A stretch of DNA of 64,000 nt, taken from Allodiplogaster sudhausi. Its lineage: Eukaryota > Nematoda > Chromadorea > Rhabditida > Diplogasteridae. Positions 49,139 to 62,884 of the stretch are shown here, piece by piece. The stretch lies in assembly GCA_945643635.1 (NCBI GenBank), contig CALZFC010000305.1:352001-416000 (forward strand), given 5' to 3'. Both the position numbers and the translations under genes were made by a program. The first letter of the stretch is position 1, and the number at the start of each line of letters is the position of its first letter. The notes under the pieces are model-generated. The model was given only the letters and a program-made list of their open reading frames with translations. It made no database searches and was not told where the DNA came from.

Positions 49139-50333
49139 TGCTCTCCCTCTTTCTCTCTCTCTCTCTCTCTCTCTCTGCTTTCCCTCTAGCTTTCTCTCTC
49201 TCTATCTCTTTCTCTCTGCTTTACCTCACTCTCTCTCTCTCTCTCTCTCTCTCTTTCTACCTACGCCTCCTCCACGGTCACATGTGTTAACTGGTCATCA
49301 AATGAGAGTCGCCATTTGATGAATGACGATGGGCAAAGAATGAAAGAGAGTCGTGGTTGTAATATCCATCCCCCGCGTGCTGTCTTGATGAAGACGGGCT
49401 CTATTCATTAATCAGATCCATAACCCCCCCCCTCCCCCTCTCTTACTCCCCCTTTAACATACCCTACAGACAACGTCTATTGTCTGGCTTCAGGAAAGAA
49501 AAATATATTTAAAAAATGACATGAAAACAGTGAATATATATTTATATATACATATTTATACTTTAAAGTACATATATTATGTCACGGAAACACAAATTGT
49601 ACAGCAAAATAAAATCCAACTGACCTGACAATGAGCTAGCGAAATAAATAGATAAACGTTTAAAGGAAACAATACTTGAGACTCACTTTATTCGCCCTAA
49701 AAAAATTATGTTAAAGAAGTCAAGCTACAATCATTGCAATTCTGGAGAAAAGTTTTCGAATATACGGTAGTTGGACTCGAAAGATTCGAAGAGGACGTCA
49801 AGTGAGAGCGAGCAATTTGAATTTCTGCGTCTTGCTCTCCAACCTGTTCTACTGGCCAATTTGCTTCGGCAAAAAATCAGCAAGAACTCTTGACGAGATC
49901 AAAGGGGACCATGATTACCAGAGAGAGTGAAAGAAAATAATTGGATCGAGAAAGAGAGAGAGGAAGAGTGAGAGAGAAGGAGAGAGAGAGGGTGAGAGAG
50001 TAAGAGAGAGAGAGAGAGAGAGAGAGCGAAGTTGCCAAAGAACTATAAGAGAACGGCGAGACCAAATTGTATTAAAAAATACCCAGTAGAGCGGGAAAAG
50101 ATTGCATGTGAATAAAAGGGAGAGGAATAGAATTGCTCAAGTGGAGAGACATCTACAGCTGTAGATGTAAAGTGTATGTGCCTGTTCTTCCGAGTGGACC
50201 TGACCAATTCAATGCAATTCCTTTCCTCTTTAGCGTTCTTGCTCTTCTTCTCCTTTTCTTCACCATGACTCTTCTGTGCTTGCTTACTCAAACTGCACTG
50301 CGAAAGGCCAGTACGTCAACAAAAATCGCGTTT

Positions 50334-50374
<41 letters not shown>

Positions 50375-51270
50375 TTATCTCTGTCCCTCTCACCCTTGAA
50401 TTCTTTCTTTATCTCTCTCTCGGTCTCCCTCTCCCTCTTTTTCTCTCTTTCTCACCTCCTCCCTCTCTCAGTTTTATCACAGCCTCCTCTTCCCTCTTTT
50501 CCGATCAGAATAAGTCATCGTATGCAATCTGTGAAGTGTCAATCTCCGTTGCTGATTCTCACTCCACTCGGTACACTCAAGGAATTCAAGGAACCAGAAA
50601 GTCAAAACTCAAGCAGTTACTTTTGTATTAAAAAAAAAGTAAAACCAAGTATTATGATGTTTAATACTTTTTTATAGTTAGACGTTTACTATAAGAATTG
50701 CGTACATAAATATAAGGCGAAGCATTTAAACTGTGATTTTATAAATGTACCTCTATAAAGAAATCTGTAAAAATGCAATTTTCCTTATGAATGCTTTAAA
50801 CTTATTAATATATGTATAGGTATACATTTTTTTTTAAATATATTAACAAAATGAACCTCTGATCGATCATACATTTCGTGCTTCATTTCTCCAATGTTCT
50901 GAAACGGTTTGATAAACGTTTGATATACATATACTCGTGTCAGAAACATGTTTTCTATTTTTGCTGAAGCAAAAAGAAACCCCTTCATCGTTTTTCAGGG
51001 ATCAAAAGGATCTTTTCTACGCGTTCTCCGCACGAATATAAATGTCGTCTATTGCCCCGGGTTGAATAAAAGTAGAGAAAGAATACCTTCTGAAAATTTT
51101 CAAGTATGTAATAGGTTAGCAATTTGCTAATTGCCGATTTTTCACCCTCACCATCAGTATTACGCTTCTGGAAAGGGTCCAACAAGTTCAGCTTTGGTAT
51201 TTATTCTTTATACGTACATTTGTATGCTATGCGTAAATGACTTTATTTATCTTCTAAATTATAAATATTG
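45400..51270. other. Gene-poor stretch dominated by (GA)n/(CT)n repeats
   Basis: No gene supported. The main tracts are 45,775-45,835, 46,385-46,430, 46,590-46,625, 47,400-47,430, 47,545-47,810 (GAAA/GAGAAA type), 48,480-48,600, 49,090-49,260, 49,920-50,030 and 50,338-50,480. Poly-G runs occur at 46,318-46,333 and 47,181-47,194, and C-rich DNA at 49,424-49,440. Unique islands between the tracts (for example 48,330-48,480 and 48,780-48,840) might hold regulatory sites or missed exons. All long open frames here are Ser/Leu or Glu/Arg repeats. Confidence 0.7.
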
Positions 51271-51275
51271 ACTTG

Positions 51276-51937
51276 TCACCGTGGATGTTTGGTGACTGCA
51301 GAAATGCTTTCTTCTCTTTCTCTCTCCCATCCGGCTTGACTCTTTGCAATCTCGCCGGTGGCTTTCAGCTGCAGCCGCCGGACGTACGTGTCCATTGCGA
51401 AGAGACGCGCGGCTCGCTCGTCTCTCGTGATGCTCGACGCGTCGCGGTAGCGCCACGCGACGCGGTCGCCCGCACATTCTTCCCTGGAGGAAAGGAAAGA
51501 CGTCATTTGGATGAGTTACTACTTAGATAGTGAAATTTTGTGCAAAATTAAGAGGAGTTGAAATTTGACCAACCGATCGAGTTTCCCGACGAGAGGATTC
51601 ACAAAGTGCTCCGTGTCCATGTAAGCGAGATTATCAGTACTCCTAGATTGATTTCAAAATGTTTGCTCGCTGAAAGAAGCACAAAAAATCTCTACTTGAT
51701 ATTTCTTTTTTTTTCTATCTCTGTCCTGCTATCTCTATTTCGCCCTATCTCTCACGCTCTCTTTCTCTATCTCATTATATCTCCGAAAATGCCCTGACCA
51801 CGAGTTGACATGTTCCCTCGCCGTTACGTCGCTCAACTCCTTCACTGCTTTGATACCATGAAGCATAAAGTCGTCTTGGGACCAGCCCGAGGATGTCAGC
51901 CAAATGTCACGGACCCAGGCAGTACCCTTGAAGTATG

Positions 51938-51972
<35 letters not shown>

Positions 51973-54738
51973 GGGAGAGAGTAGAAGGAGAAATAGAGAG
52001 AAGGCGAGAGATGGCGGGAGAGAAAGAGACAGAAGAAGAGAGACAAGATTAATGAAGAACAGAGATTGAGAGAGAATGAGAGAGACAGTTAAAAAAGCAA
52101 AGACCTTGCGAAAAATGCGCAGTCGCCGTTGCGGGAAGCTGCCGCCGACCCCGATTGCCATTCTCGCGCATGCCTCGAAGCGAAAGAGGTCGGCGTAGCC
52201 GGTCGAGGCCCGCCAGAGGGAGCGGCAGAGCTTCAGAAATCAGACGTTTACAAACTAATTTAGCGCTGCTTATTTTCTTCTTTATATAAAATAGAACATA
52301 TTAGCTCTTGTTCTATTTTAGGGTAGAACAAGAGCTAATATGTATGTACTATTACTATGTACATACATATTAGCTCTTGTTCTACCCTAAAATAAATGTG
52401 ACAGTTTCTGACCCCAATCTCTGGCGTGTCTATCGGCAGAAGCCACTCGAGCAGCAGCATCTGCATGGTAGATCAAACTTATCTTAATAATTAATGGAAG
52501 AAAAAATACTGTTTGCAGGGTTAGAATAATTAAGCAGGTTAATTAAAGTAATAAAAATATTTATTTAAATAATGTTCAACATGCAGCGCGCCGTTGTCCG
52601 TGCCGTGGAAGCTGGGCGGGAGGCGGAATTCGTAGCCAGCAAAAGCACGAAGGAAACGGAGAGCCTCAGGCGAGTGGCGGACGAGGTACGAACCGGCTGC
52701 CACCTGGCAACTTGCCAAGAATTTCTCTCTTTATTTTACCTTGCAGTAAAAATTTTATTTTGATCAAATGTGACTTGATTTATTGATTTTTTGCTTGCTC
52801 ATTACTGAATCAAGGAAACAAATAACTTTCATTCTGATTTACAAAGAAGCAACCATGAACACGTGATAAACTTACTTCTATTTTACAACTAAATGTGTGT
52901 ATGTAAGTAGCAAACTCTATTTATGGTCAAGCGAAGTAATTTATTAAGATTTTTTTCCAAGCTGACCTCCCAATTGTAGAAACGATCGTAGAGGATAACA
53001 TCATGATCTTGATCGATCCACTCTTCGATCAACCTGATTTTTAAAAGATCAAAGATCATAGATCAAAGATGCTTTGCAATTAAAATGAACCTGTTTGGAT
53101 TGACAACCATGATGTCGGCATCGATGTAAAGAAGCCATTCGCCCGGATCAGTGGCCTCGAGGAACTCGGCGACTACGCAATGACGACGGAACATTACCTG
53201 CTCAGGGAACAGTAGTAATATATTTACATTTTTATTTTATTTTTAGATTTCCTTTAAAATAATCTTTTACAGTGATGATAAGCAATCATAAAAAGCCTAC
53301 GTCTTTATGATCGCAGACATTCGCGTACTTTGTGTCGTTAATCACAAAGAACGGATAGCCATGAGTGGCGGCGTAGCATTCAACACTATAATAATAATTC
53401 TTTTAAAAAAATTTAATAAAATTAAATAACTAGGATAAATCAATCTTTAAAAAAATATTTTTTCACATAAATAGTTTCTGCTTTATAATGCATATCGGCG
53501 ACTATTCTGAAAACACCAATAAACAAAGGAGAATATTAATGCCCGTGTCCATTTCTCTCCCTTCTAAACGAATCTGTCGCCAAATGGAGACAAAGCAAAG
53601 AAAGAAAGAAAAAAAAGAAGAAAACAATTCGTCTCCTTTGTCCCCTCTTTCCATCTGATTCACCTATTTTTTAAAGCAGCATTTAAAGGAAGTATCCGGT
53701 GAATAATTCTACAGTAGCGCCACAGAATCAGTTTGAATGCGTGCGCTCAAAAAGTTGCCTGTCGCTCGGTCGAGAGAGCATGTGAAAAAGGAGGGCGGCT
53801 CTGGCCTACCGTAGCTAATTCTCTACCCGCCAGTTTTCACGTTACTATTGCTCAGAATGTAGTGAAAGAAAATCTCTGCAACTTTCTGGATATCTGTTTT
53901 ACAGCAAGATGAACCTATATACATAGAATAAAACATAGGTTAATTATTCCCCGGATACCTAATTTAAGAGAAGGAAGCATAGAGCCTGACACTTTTCTTT
54001 TCTTCCCATTCCTTACTTATTAATGTTTGATGGTTTAATTATTAGTGTTTGAGATATAGCCTGTCAAATCCGAATAAGACAATGTGTAAATACTTTTAGG
54101 TGGACATTATTTGGTAGTACGAGGGATAGTACTACAATTTGTTTGCCTATAATATGTACAAACATATTTTATAATATATAATGAGAAAGGATAAAATGGG
54201 CATAAATTAACCTGGTGATTGCAATTTCGTACTGCTCGAATGAGGTGTCACTCGAGACGACGGCGACTATCGACACGGAAATCGAGCGATTCCGACGAGG
54301 GGTCGGCGTCATCGAGGAAATGGCATCTGGAGTGGAGTCGCGCTAAAAGAAGCTTTTCGTCCATGGACCCTTCCCTCGGGATCAGAATCTATTGTAAACT
54401 GCGTTTTGTTGGAATAGGCAGAATTAGAAACGGAAATAAGTACGAAAATACAAAGCTAATACCATTCGAAAGACGCGTTCTATTCGTTCTGATGAAAACA
54501 ACCGCAGCAGGAAAAAAGTGACGGAGAACACGAAGCAGACGCCGATCAGAAGCCACATAAAGTAAGATTAAAATATTATGTGGTTACATAGATATATTTA
54601 ATTATTATACTACATATATTTTCTTAAACATATAAAGATATACGTAGTATGTATTGAGAGTGTTGTATTTATTCACGTGTTTTAATCTGCTAAAAAAAGT
54701 TACCGAAGGCGCGAAGTAATTTTGTATCCGTTCATCAT
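51276..54738 (-). CDS. Type II membrane glycosyltransferase-like protein, DUF273 family
   Basis: DUF273 is a nematode-rich family with a predicted GT-A fold; donor and acceptor are unknown. The inferred start MMNGYKITSRLR (54,738) leads to a membrane anchor FMWLLIGVCFVFSVTFFLLR (54,490-54,560), so the catalytic part should face the Golgi lumen. Then come SIVAVVSSDTSFEQYEIAI (54,213-54,320), YAATHGYPFFVIND (53,320-53,395), FRRHCVVAEFLEA with the metal-binding LLYIDADIMVVNP (53,100-53,200), IDQDHDVILYDRFYNWE (52,965-53,035), AGSYLVRHSPEALRFLRAF and FHGTDNGALH (52,565-52,695), EACARMAIGVGGSFP (52,105-52,235) and GTAWVRDIWLTSSGWSQDDF (51,785-51,935). The last exon runs to TGA at 51,276. DxD, HGTDNG and the DFMLHG ending are all present. 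Borders between 51,490 and 51,785 are approximate. Confidence 0.85.
52314..52394. repeat. Perfect 36-bp hairpin in an intron of the DUF273 gene
   Basis: Arms 52,314-52,349 and 52,359-52,394 are exact inverse copies around a 9-nt loop (TATTACTAT), with core GGGTAGAACAAGAGCTAATA. A third, partial copy lies just upstream at 52,291-52,313. It could be a tiny MITE remnant or a stable RNA hairpin. Confidence 0.85.
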
Positions 54739-55639
54739 TGCTGGAAGATGTGCAGCAGCCCTTGAGTTCTCTGAAAATAAATTCGAATATTAAGAGAAAA
54801 CCTGACGTTCTATCAGATCAACGTTGGCCCAAATCAGAGAGACCTTTCCATTAGCTAGAATTGCTTTCTCTTTTTGATCACAAGAGAAGTAAACGCGCTT
54901 TTATTTGAATTTTACATCTGACTATCTTTAGATTACACATTCTATTATCAGCTCCTTTAACACAACATGTATCAAAAATTCTAGGACCTAATGATGTCAG
55001 GATGGACAATGATACGCAATTTCAAACAAAACTCTAGAACAAGACCAAGAATGATTGAGCGGACGCCCACAAACGCAACATGTTACTATTAAAAACTGTT
55101 CATTGAAATTTTTTTGTATAAAATAATAACAAGAACACGAGAGCCAAGCTCATGCCAATGAAAGAAAGCACAAGGATGCATCTTGTTTTTTCTTCTTTAT
55201 TTGCTTCCGCGATCTCAAGGTGTAGATAGTGAGTCAGCGAAGGAGAGAGAGGGGAGAGACAGAGAAAGAGAAAGAAAGGAAGGGAAGGAGAGCGAGAGAG
55301 AAAGAGAGGGAGGAGAGGTGAGTCACATAAAAATTCTCATCAATGATGGCAAATTTCATCTATAAAGGGAAATGGGTAACGAATAATAACGAATGAGAAA
55401 GAGTGAAAGAGTGGAGAGAACGATAAATAGAGAAGTAGAGAAATAGAGAATGAGGGAGAGGACGAGGGAGATAAATAGGCAACTAAAGCGGAGTGTGCAT
55501 ATAAAGATCCTATCGACGAACTATAAACATCTTATTTAGATGCGTGCTAGAGGATATACACAAGGAAAACCCGTCCAACATTTCATAATTCTCTTCCCCT
55601 GTCTCTCACTCTCTTTCTCTCTCTCTCAGTCTCTCACCT

Positions 55640-55677
<38 letters not shown>

Positions 55678-56675
55678 TCTTAATCTCTCTCTCGCTCTTC
55701 CTCTCAGGTCCTCGCGTTGGTGAACGAATTAATCGTTGTTTTTCCCTGCAATATATTGCAAATGCAGGTAGGCGTGCAAATTTGTTTCATGCTTTCTTCC
55801 GGATGTTCAACTTAATTAAATTTGATCTTTTAAGTTTTCTTCAATTAAATTCTAGAGAGAGAGAGAGAGACAGATTAGAAAAAAGGAAACGAGAGGAGAA
55901 ACAAAAACACTCAAAAATGAGTCATCGTAACATCTAATTCTCGGCATGAATGTTTTTTTTCTGGATGTTCATATGAGAGGAGCATTCCAACCATGCCGAC
56001 GAGAACATTCAGGCTGGCGTTCAATGCTTGGCTGCCCTCCGGTGGAATGCTACCATGATCTGAACACAACGCCGTCCGCAATGCAGCACATTTTCTTTCT
56101 TTTCATCACAAGACTTTATTTACACGTGCCTATCACTCGATCAGATTTGCTCTTTTATTCATTTGCATTCAGCACTTCCAGAGGTTATCCCAACTTGTCT
56201 TCTTTAACTTTTATCACAGCTAGATCTGTTTTTTCAGCCGGAACTATCCTATCTCGAATAGAAAATGTATTCAGTCTTATCAACGTAGTTGTTGTAAATC
56301 GTCTCTTAGCACAATCATTACTTGCCCCTTTAATGTTCTCATCGATAACCACGGGTGAATCCTCCTGCTGTTCCCTCACCAGCTCGTACCGTCTCGGCCA
56401 TGGCGAGGCCGTGCAGTGGCGCGCTCGGCTCGGTGCGACTCGTTTTCGTCGATCCCACTTTTGAGATACATATCTCTGGTAATACAACCAGATGCCTTCT
56501 CTTGAATTTATCAATTGAAATTAACCTATCCCCATTTAGTGTGTAAACGTCATCTTTGCTTAATTTTATTACAGAAGTGACCTCTAATCTTTGCCACATT
56601 GATTAATTAATCAAGCATGCCTTCCAGAAAAAAAATACTGAAGCTTCTACAGACAGTTCGCGCTTCATTTAATCC

Positions 56676-56714
<39 letters not shown>

Positions 56715-57029
56715 TTCTCTCAATTGTTCTCGCCCTCCCCCCAAGTGATTGTCTTCACTTTCCCCGAGTTGGAAATTCCTGTCGATATTCACAGACATTT
56801 ATGTAAGTTGCTACTAGACGGTTTGTCGATATGCGTAGGTTTTAGCTGTATTTTGATTAGTTGTTTTCAATGCACTCACAATCATATGGAAAAGAAATTT
56901 TTCCATTGTTACTTTTTTGTCACCTTTACTTTCGGCTCATATTTCTGTGGTTTCTAATGTGAGCGAGATGCCGAATAGAGAATATCTAGGAAAGATGTGG
57001 AGAGAAAATCTAAAAATATCCGACTTCTA

Positions 57030-57560
57030 TTTTATGGTCTCTTATTTTATGGATATAAATCCTTTTTGTATTCAATTTACATTCCACATCAAAGCCAAGC
57101 TCGGCATTCCAACCTTGAGAGGAATTCCTCTCTTTTCCTTTTATTTTGCGGCCGCTTTTACTACTTCCCCGCTCGTAGAGCTGTCATTTAATTATGCAGT
57201 GAAGTTTCCTTTTCTCATTAAATTAAAATTTACCTTGGAACAACCTCTCTATTTTTCTTATCTCATCTAAAAATTGCCATCTCAAACTATATAATTTTGT
57301 CAAGTAGAGTTATCATGTATTCTCTTCCTCTTTCTCTCTCCACCCCTCTTCCTACCTTCTTGCAGCGCACTTCTTGGTGACAGCCGCCCGTTTTTATTAT
57401 CTCTTTTTTAGGCCATAAATTCCCTTGCATTCAATTTGACCTCCCACATCAAAGCCACAAGCACGGCATTCCAACCTTAAACGGAAGTCCTCCTATCCTT
57501 TTATTTCGCGGCCTCTTTTATTCCAACATCGCCTGACGAATTTGATTCTCATGTAATTGC
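57030..57560. repeat. Diverged direct repeat
   Basis: 57,055-57,180 and 57,415-57,530 share a run of blocks in the same order: TTCAATTT, CCACATCAAAGCCA, GGCATTCCAACCTT, CCTTTTATTT and GCGGCC. A weaker relative may be present at 60,540-60,600. Origin unknown. Confidence 0.55.
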
Positions 57561-58213
57561 GGAGCGAAGGAATTTTTATCTCATTAAGAAAATAAACCAC
57601 AATGCAAATAAAGTTACAAGATGATATCTGCTTCTTTAAAGTTGCATACAAAAGAAAACTAGCCATACTTCAAATCAGCGTGGCCCTAACTCTCGTATAT
57701 CAAATGGTTTTGCCATGGAAACCAACTGTTTACCTTGAACCATATTTGTACCTGTTTTTTAACGATTTAACGTTGCTATCGAAACAAAAATATGGAAAGC
57801 AAAATGATAAGATTTGTACACAGAAGAAGAGTGCAAGGAAACGTCAAATTTTAACCCTTTCTCCGCAGCTTTCGATTTTATTCAAAGTAACTAATTATGA
57901 CTCCCAAGAACTCTTTATCTCACTCCCTTTCCCACTCTCTCTCTCTCTCCCTATTTCTCCCTTCCTGTCGCTATCTCTAGCTCTCTCGCTCTCACTCTCT
58001 TTCTATTACAGTTCATAAGTGAGAGTGACAGCTGAAAGGATGCCCCTCGTCACTGCGCCTTCCCGCCTTTTCAGCAATGGCATCTGACAGGGATGACCAT
58101 GATAAATGTAGATCAGAGGGGTACAAGTTCGCGGAGAGAGAGAAAAAGAGAGAAGGAGAGAGAGAGATAGAAAGCGAGAGAGAAGAGAGTTAACGAGGGA
58201 GAACATAGAGAGA

Positions 58214-58215
<2 letters not shown>

Positions 58216-58276
<61 letters not shown>
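58216..58276. repeat. (GT)n microsatellite inside a (GA)n region
   Basis: About 30 GT dinucleotides in a row, directly followed by (GA)n. Elsewhere in the window GA/CT tracts dominate and GT tracts are absent. Confidence 0.95.
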
Positions 58277-58294
<18 letters not shown>

Positions 58295-58319
58295 CGAGGG
58301 AGAGAGACAGAGGGGGAAA

Positions 58320-58425
58320 GACATGGCCCAAGGTTTTGCCTCCTGCGCAGTGGTCCTAGAGTCTGGCACGAGTACATCTACTGGCATGAGCTCAAGTGAA
58401 GCTTCCTCCAATTATACATACGTAA
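58320..58425. repeat. Dispersed island, related to 62,885-62,990
   Basis: Both islands sit at the edge of a (GA)n tract on the same side. They share TTTTGCCTCCTG, TGGTCCT.GAGTC and GTAC.TCTAC in order, and both run on to a CAATTA block. In the second island the plus frame reads FASWVMVLESRYFYRRVYK. This could be a duplicated exon or part of a repeat family. Confidence 0.5.
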
Positions 58426-58672
58426 GAGCATTTCGTTGAACTTGAGAAACAATATCTGTTTTTTTTTTGTTTCATTTTATTCTTCAGCATCGCACTACAG
58501 AATGCGAAGGCGGTCGCGTATTCCTGAGCGTTTGCAATTCAAGGCAAAGACTATTTGTTGAAAAAACACACACGAATGAAGAGAGGGCAAGAAATAAAAG
58601 AAAGCTGTAAGACAGAGAGTTAGAGCACGATATGGAGATTCAGAGAGAACGAAAGAGAGCGAGAGTTGTGAG

Positions 58673-58704
<32 letters not shown>

Positions 58705-61264
58705 CAAGTACATACAGGGACAGAATTTGGCAAAGAGAGTGAGAAAGAGGAGGATAGTTAGGATGTGACCTCTCTCCCCCGGAAATGTTGTTGTTTGTAG
58801 AGAGTGCGTTGCGGCGATTTGTATGGCCAGCTACTGCAATCGGTGCTAGTTTGAATAGGGTAGAGTTCGGAAAGGGAAAAGGCAGTTTACGTAGGAAAGG
58901 TGAGACGAGAAGGAGCCAGAGAGTGCGAGAGAATAAGAGAGAGAGAGAGAAGGCGAGAGATAGAGAGCGAGGGTGAAAGAAAGAAAAGAGAGAATGGTCC
59001 AATCGAGGCCCTTGTGAATGGTGTCCGGCCTGTCCCATTAGGCCTCCGCATTCCTTTGTAACCGAATGGTCACTCATGGTCAGCTTGCACTCTGCAACTT
59101 TTTAATTACGCACCGGTTTGACCGTTTGTTTGTTCTTTACTTTACTATCTACTAAATACACTCAATATTCAGCCGTAAGTTTTTAGTATAATGATATCGT
59201 TCTTACATTATATGTAAGTGACTAATTTAATTAAATAACACATAGTCCGCCCTCTCCATCCATATTAATTTTTATCTTTTTCTCTCCGCGGATCATTTTT
59301 CTCCAACACCTTATACTTGAATCTTGCAATCCTCTCGATCTTAATCTCTTAGTGTTCTCACATCATGGTTAGCCGGGTCATCGATGGTAGGGCGAGGTGA
59401 GAGAGGGGTCATATTTCGAGACTTCCCTCTCAAAGCGGCACCGGAAGCCCTGGGAAGTCATTTTCTTCATTTTCCCGAAATATCTATCGAACAAAAAGAC
59501 CGAAAAACATCTATCGAGAGAATTGAAGTTGTGAGCGAAGCACAAAGTGAACCCTCGAACTTCCATCATCTCATCTCCTCTTTATTTCTAATGGCCATAT
59601 CCTCATTATCCTCTCAGCCATTCCCACTTCACCTCATATCCTAATCTTCTCTTCTCACGGAAGTATTACCATAGGGAGAGCAAGTCTTACTACTCTCAAA
59701 AGACGGCTGGCGAAAGCTCTCTTTCCACTTCTCTCTCTCTATTTCGCTCTCTTTTTTCTCTATATCTCTTTCTCTCTCTCCATCTCTCTAGCCTTACTAT
59801 TTCTCTCCCTCTCAGTCTACAGTCCATCGGAACGTTCTCTTTGATCTTCTTGTGTTGAACGAGGGCTGCCCAGAAATGTTGTAAACAAATCACTCCAAGA
59901 GAGCTCATTCAGACATGGACGCTTACTAAGTAAAATACCGTAGATATCTTCTTTTTCAAACTACTGATTTCGGACCCTCTTTTGGGACCCTTAATTTGAA
60001 AGGCCAGAGATAAATTACTCGTTCATTCTAACCTAAGCATAAAATATAAATTGGGTTTTTTATGTGTACTGGAATTTTTGTTTTTGATCGGTATTTTCTC
60101 CAATACTCAGGCAATGATAATAGATAGCATTTTTCTATTCTTTTTTCTCAGCTGATTACTTAAATAGTAAAATATTTACTATGTATATATACAGATGTAC
60201 GTTACAAATCACTCTCTCTCTCTATGCTCCGCCTTCGATTGCCAGTCTCTCCGTTCTCCTTCTGCCCTCATTTATTCGCGCTTGCGTCCGACGCTTGTAC
60301 TTATTTCCCAAAGTTTCTCTCTCTCCCTCTTCTCGCTGTCACTTTATTATCTTAAAAAAATATGCAATATTCCCTCATTATTTTGCTTAAAAAATGATAG
60401 CATAATAAGTGACCAACTTGAACGCATTTGCTCTCTAACAGGTATCACAAATTATATCTCATTTATTCGCGGATTAGAACCACATGCCTTCGACATGGTC
60501 CCATTCATTCGCAACTATACATTCAACTTGACCCAGAAACGGTCTCGTTATATTTCTCATCTTAATTTAAAAATTACCACCTCAAAACATACAGTTTATT
60601 TTAAGAAAGAGTTTAATTTATAGGATCAAAATTTTCTTGTTAGACAAAACGAACATGACAATTAAGATAGCAGCAACAAAAAGAGGAAAAAATTCTCATT
60701 TTTTCTTATCCTCTGTGTGTGATTTTGTCGTGCTAGCTTCTCGAATCCAAGCAATCGTTTCGTGCAAATTGCTATTCACGAGCCCGAAGTGAATTTTTAC
60801 TAGCCACTCGGAAATGCCCACTTCACCCTAATCTCGCTTGTTCACTTGATATACATACATACATATGCACATGCATATTTCGGCATTGGTTGTCTTCTTC
60901 TTGCTTTTGATAGATTTTGTTTTTCATTTCGTAAGCATTCTTTAATTCCTATTTATCTCTCTCGCTCTCCCCGCCATCCTATCTCTTTCTCGTCTAACGG
61001 ATGGCTGGGAGATGTAACAATCATTTCTGACCGGCCGCGCATGTATACAGCGAAGCGAGATTAGAGGTTTGACGAGGTATAAGAAAAGAGAAGGATGCAG
61101 AGAGAGAGAGACAGAGACAGAGAGAAAGAGTAAGATAGAGAAAGATAGAGAAAGGAAGAATAAAAGGAAAGGAAGATGTATGGACCCGGAATGGAATGTA
61201 GGATGAGGTTATACGACTTCCTTCGCGCCTTTTCCATCTTCACTATGCGCGTTCACGCAGTTGT

Positions 61265-61300
<36 letters not shown>

Positions 61301-62884
61301 GCGCTATCTCTCCCTATTTTCTCTCTCTCCCTCGATCTCTCTTTTCTCCTTCCTCCACTCTAATAATCCCCCTGTCCATTCCTCACTGAGCATGGCAACC
61401 TCCAGCAGCACCGCCATCTCCCGTTACATTGAGACTCCCGCTTGATCTCCCCTCCCTCCAGGCTAGCCGAGAGTGTGTGCGAATTTGAGAGCGCCTAATT
61501 GTAAGAAAAAGAAGGAGAGAAAGAATGAAAAAGTAAAAAAAAAATATTGAGATGGTATCAGATATTATTCGTTTAGTACATTTTCTCCAGTCTCTTTTTA
61601 TTTTGATTGTGTGAATTATGACAAGTCCAAAGGCAGTTACATCGTTTTTGACAATTACAATACATTGCCAAATAAATATCTAGTCCGCTAAAACCACAGG
61701 TCTCTTCTTTTCTTCGTGTTCGCAGGCTGCCGATATTTTCTGTTAAACGCGTAGAAGGTGATCATTAATTGGCTCCAAATTTGACTTTTGTGGTGTTCAT
61801 TTTAAAATGACTGCTAAATTTTGCGGTAAATGAAAACCACGGTTATAAATGCATAAACCCATATTTAATGCGCTCCAACCCAGGCCTTGAACATGAGATC
61901 GTGCACTGTTACCGCGCAGCGATAAATGATAACGACTTCTCATTTGTCTCAAAAATTACTTATTATCATTATCGGCGAGTTCGTGAGGTCAAACATCAGC
62001 AGATTTTAATTATCATGAATTCGACCAAACTTGCTTAGGATGATTTCATTAAGCGTATATTAATCAGAATCAATGGGAATTTTTTTTTATTCGAATAAAT
62101 TGAATAATTTTTGCGCGAAATTTGCTTTCACTCCGTCTTCCATTCATTCTGCAGCAGAATTCATTCTGCTGGTCAAGGAATCATGGGAATCGCTCGCTAC
62201 TTTAATACTCTCTTCTCAGTCACATTCTCACATTCTCTACTTCTTTCTTTCTTCGAGCCCCTCTCTCACTCCTCACCCTCATTTATCTCTCTCTATCTCT
62301 CTTTCTCTGTCTGTGTATCGCTCATTCTCTCCATTTCTCTCTAACCAAGTGTGAAGCAAATCCGATGTCTATTAAAGGCGCCCGTCTTGGAAATTCCATA
62401 TTCCTTTGAACCTCTTGCATGAAGTCCAAGAGGAATAAGTCTCATGGAATTCAAAAGTGTTAATAATTTCATTTATCATGTCAATGTAAAAAAAGGATAA
62501 CTACATAGATGTAACTTGGGAATTACTCGCTTTTAACGTATTTAGTCCAGATATCCAGAAGATGCATTCTGGAACCACTGTTTTCTGTTTTCTCCAGTTC
62601 CTCGCAATCTCAAGAGAGACAGCCAGTTTTGAGCAATCTTGTCTTTTCGCGGGAAATAATTATCAGGCCACTCGACTGGGGCGACAAAATGCTAAAAAAA
62701 ACAGTCGAACGCATGGGCTTGTGAATGTAATTGCTCTCTGCAGCGATCTGTTGTTATATTACATAGAGAGAGAGAGGGAGAGGCAGAAAGGTGGAGAGAG
62801 AAAGAGAGACAAATGAGAGGGAAAGGGAGATCGAGAGAGAAAGAGAGCGAGAGAGAGAGAGAGGAAGAAGGAGAGAAGAGAGTA

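Noticed and set aside
56339..56599. 86-residue minus-strand frame starting MWQRLEVTSVIKLSKDD
   Set aside because: Somewhat protein-like, but no homologue, splice border or neighbouring exons were recognised.
57602..58018. 138-residue plus-strand frame
   Set aside because: No domain, no splice context, and it ends in a CT repeat; composition is that of AT-rich non-coding DNA.
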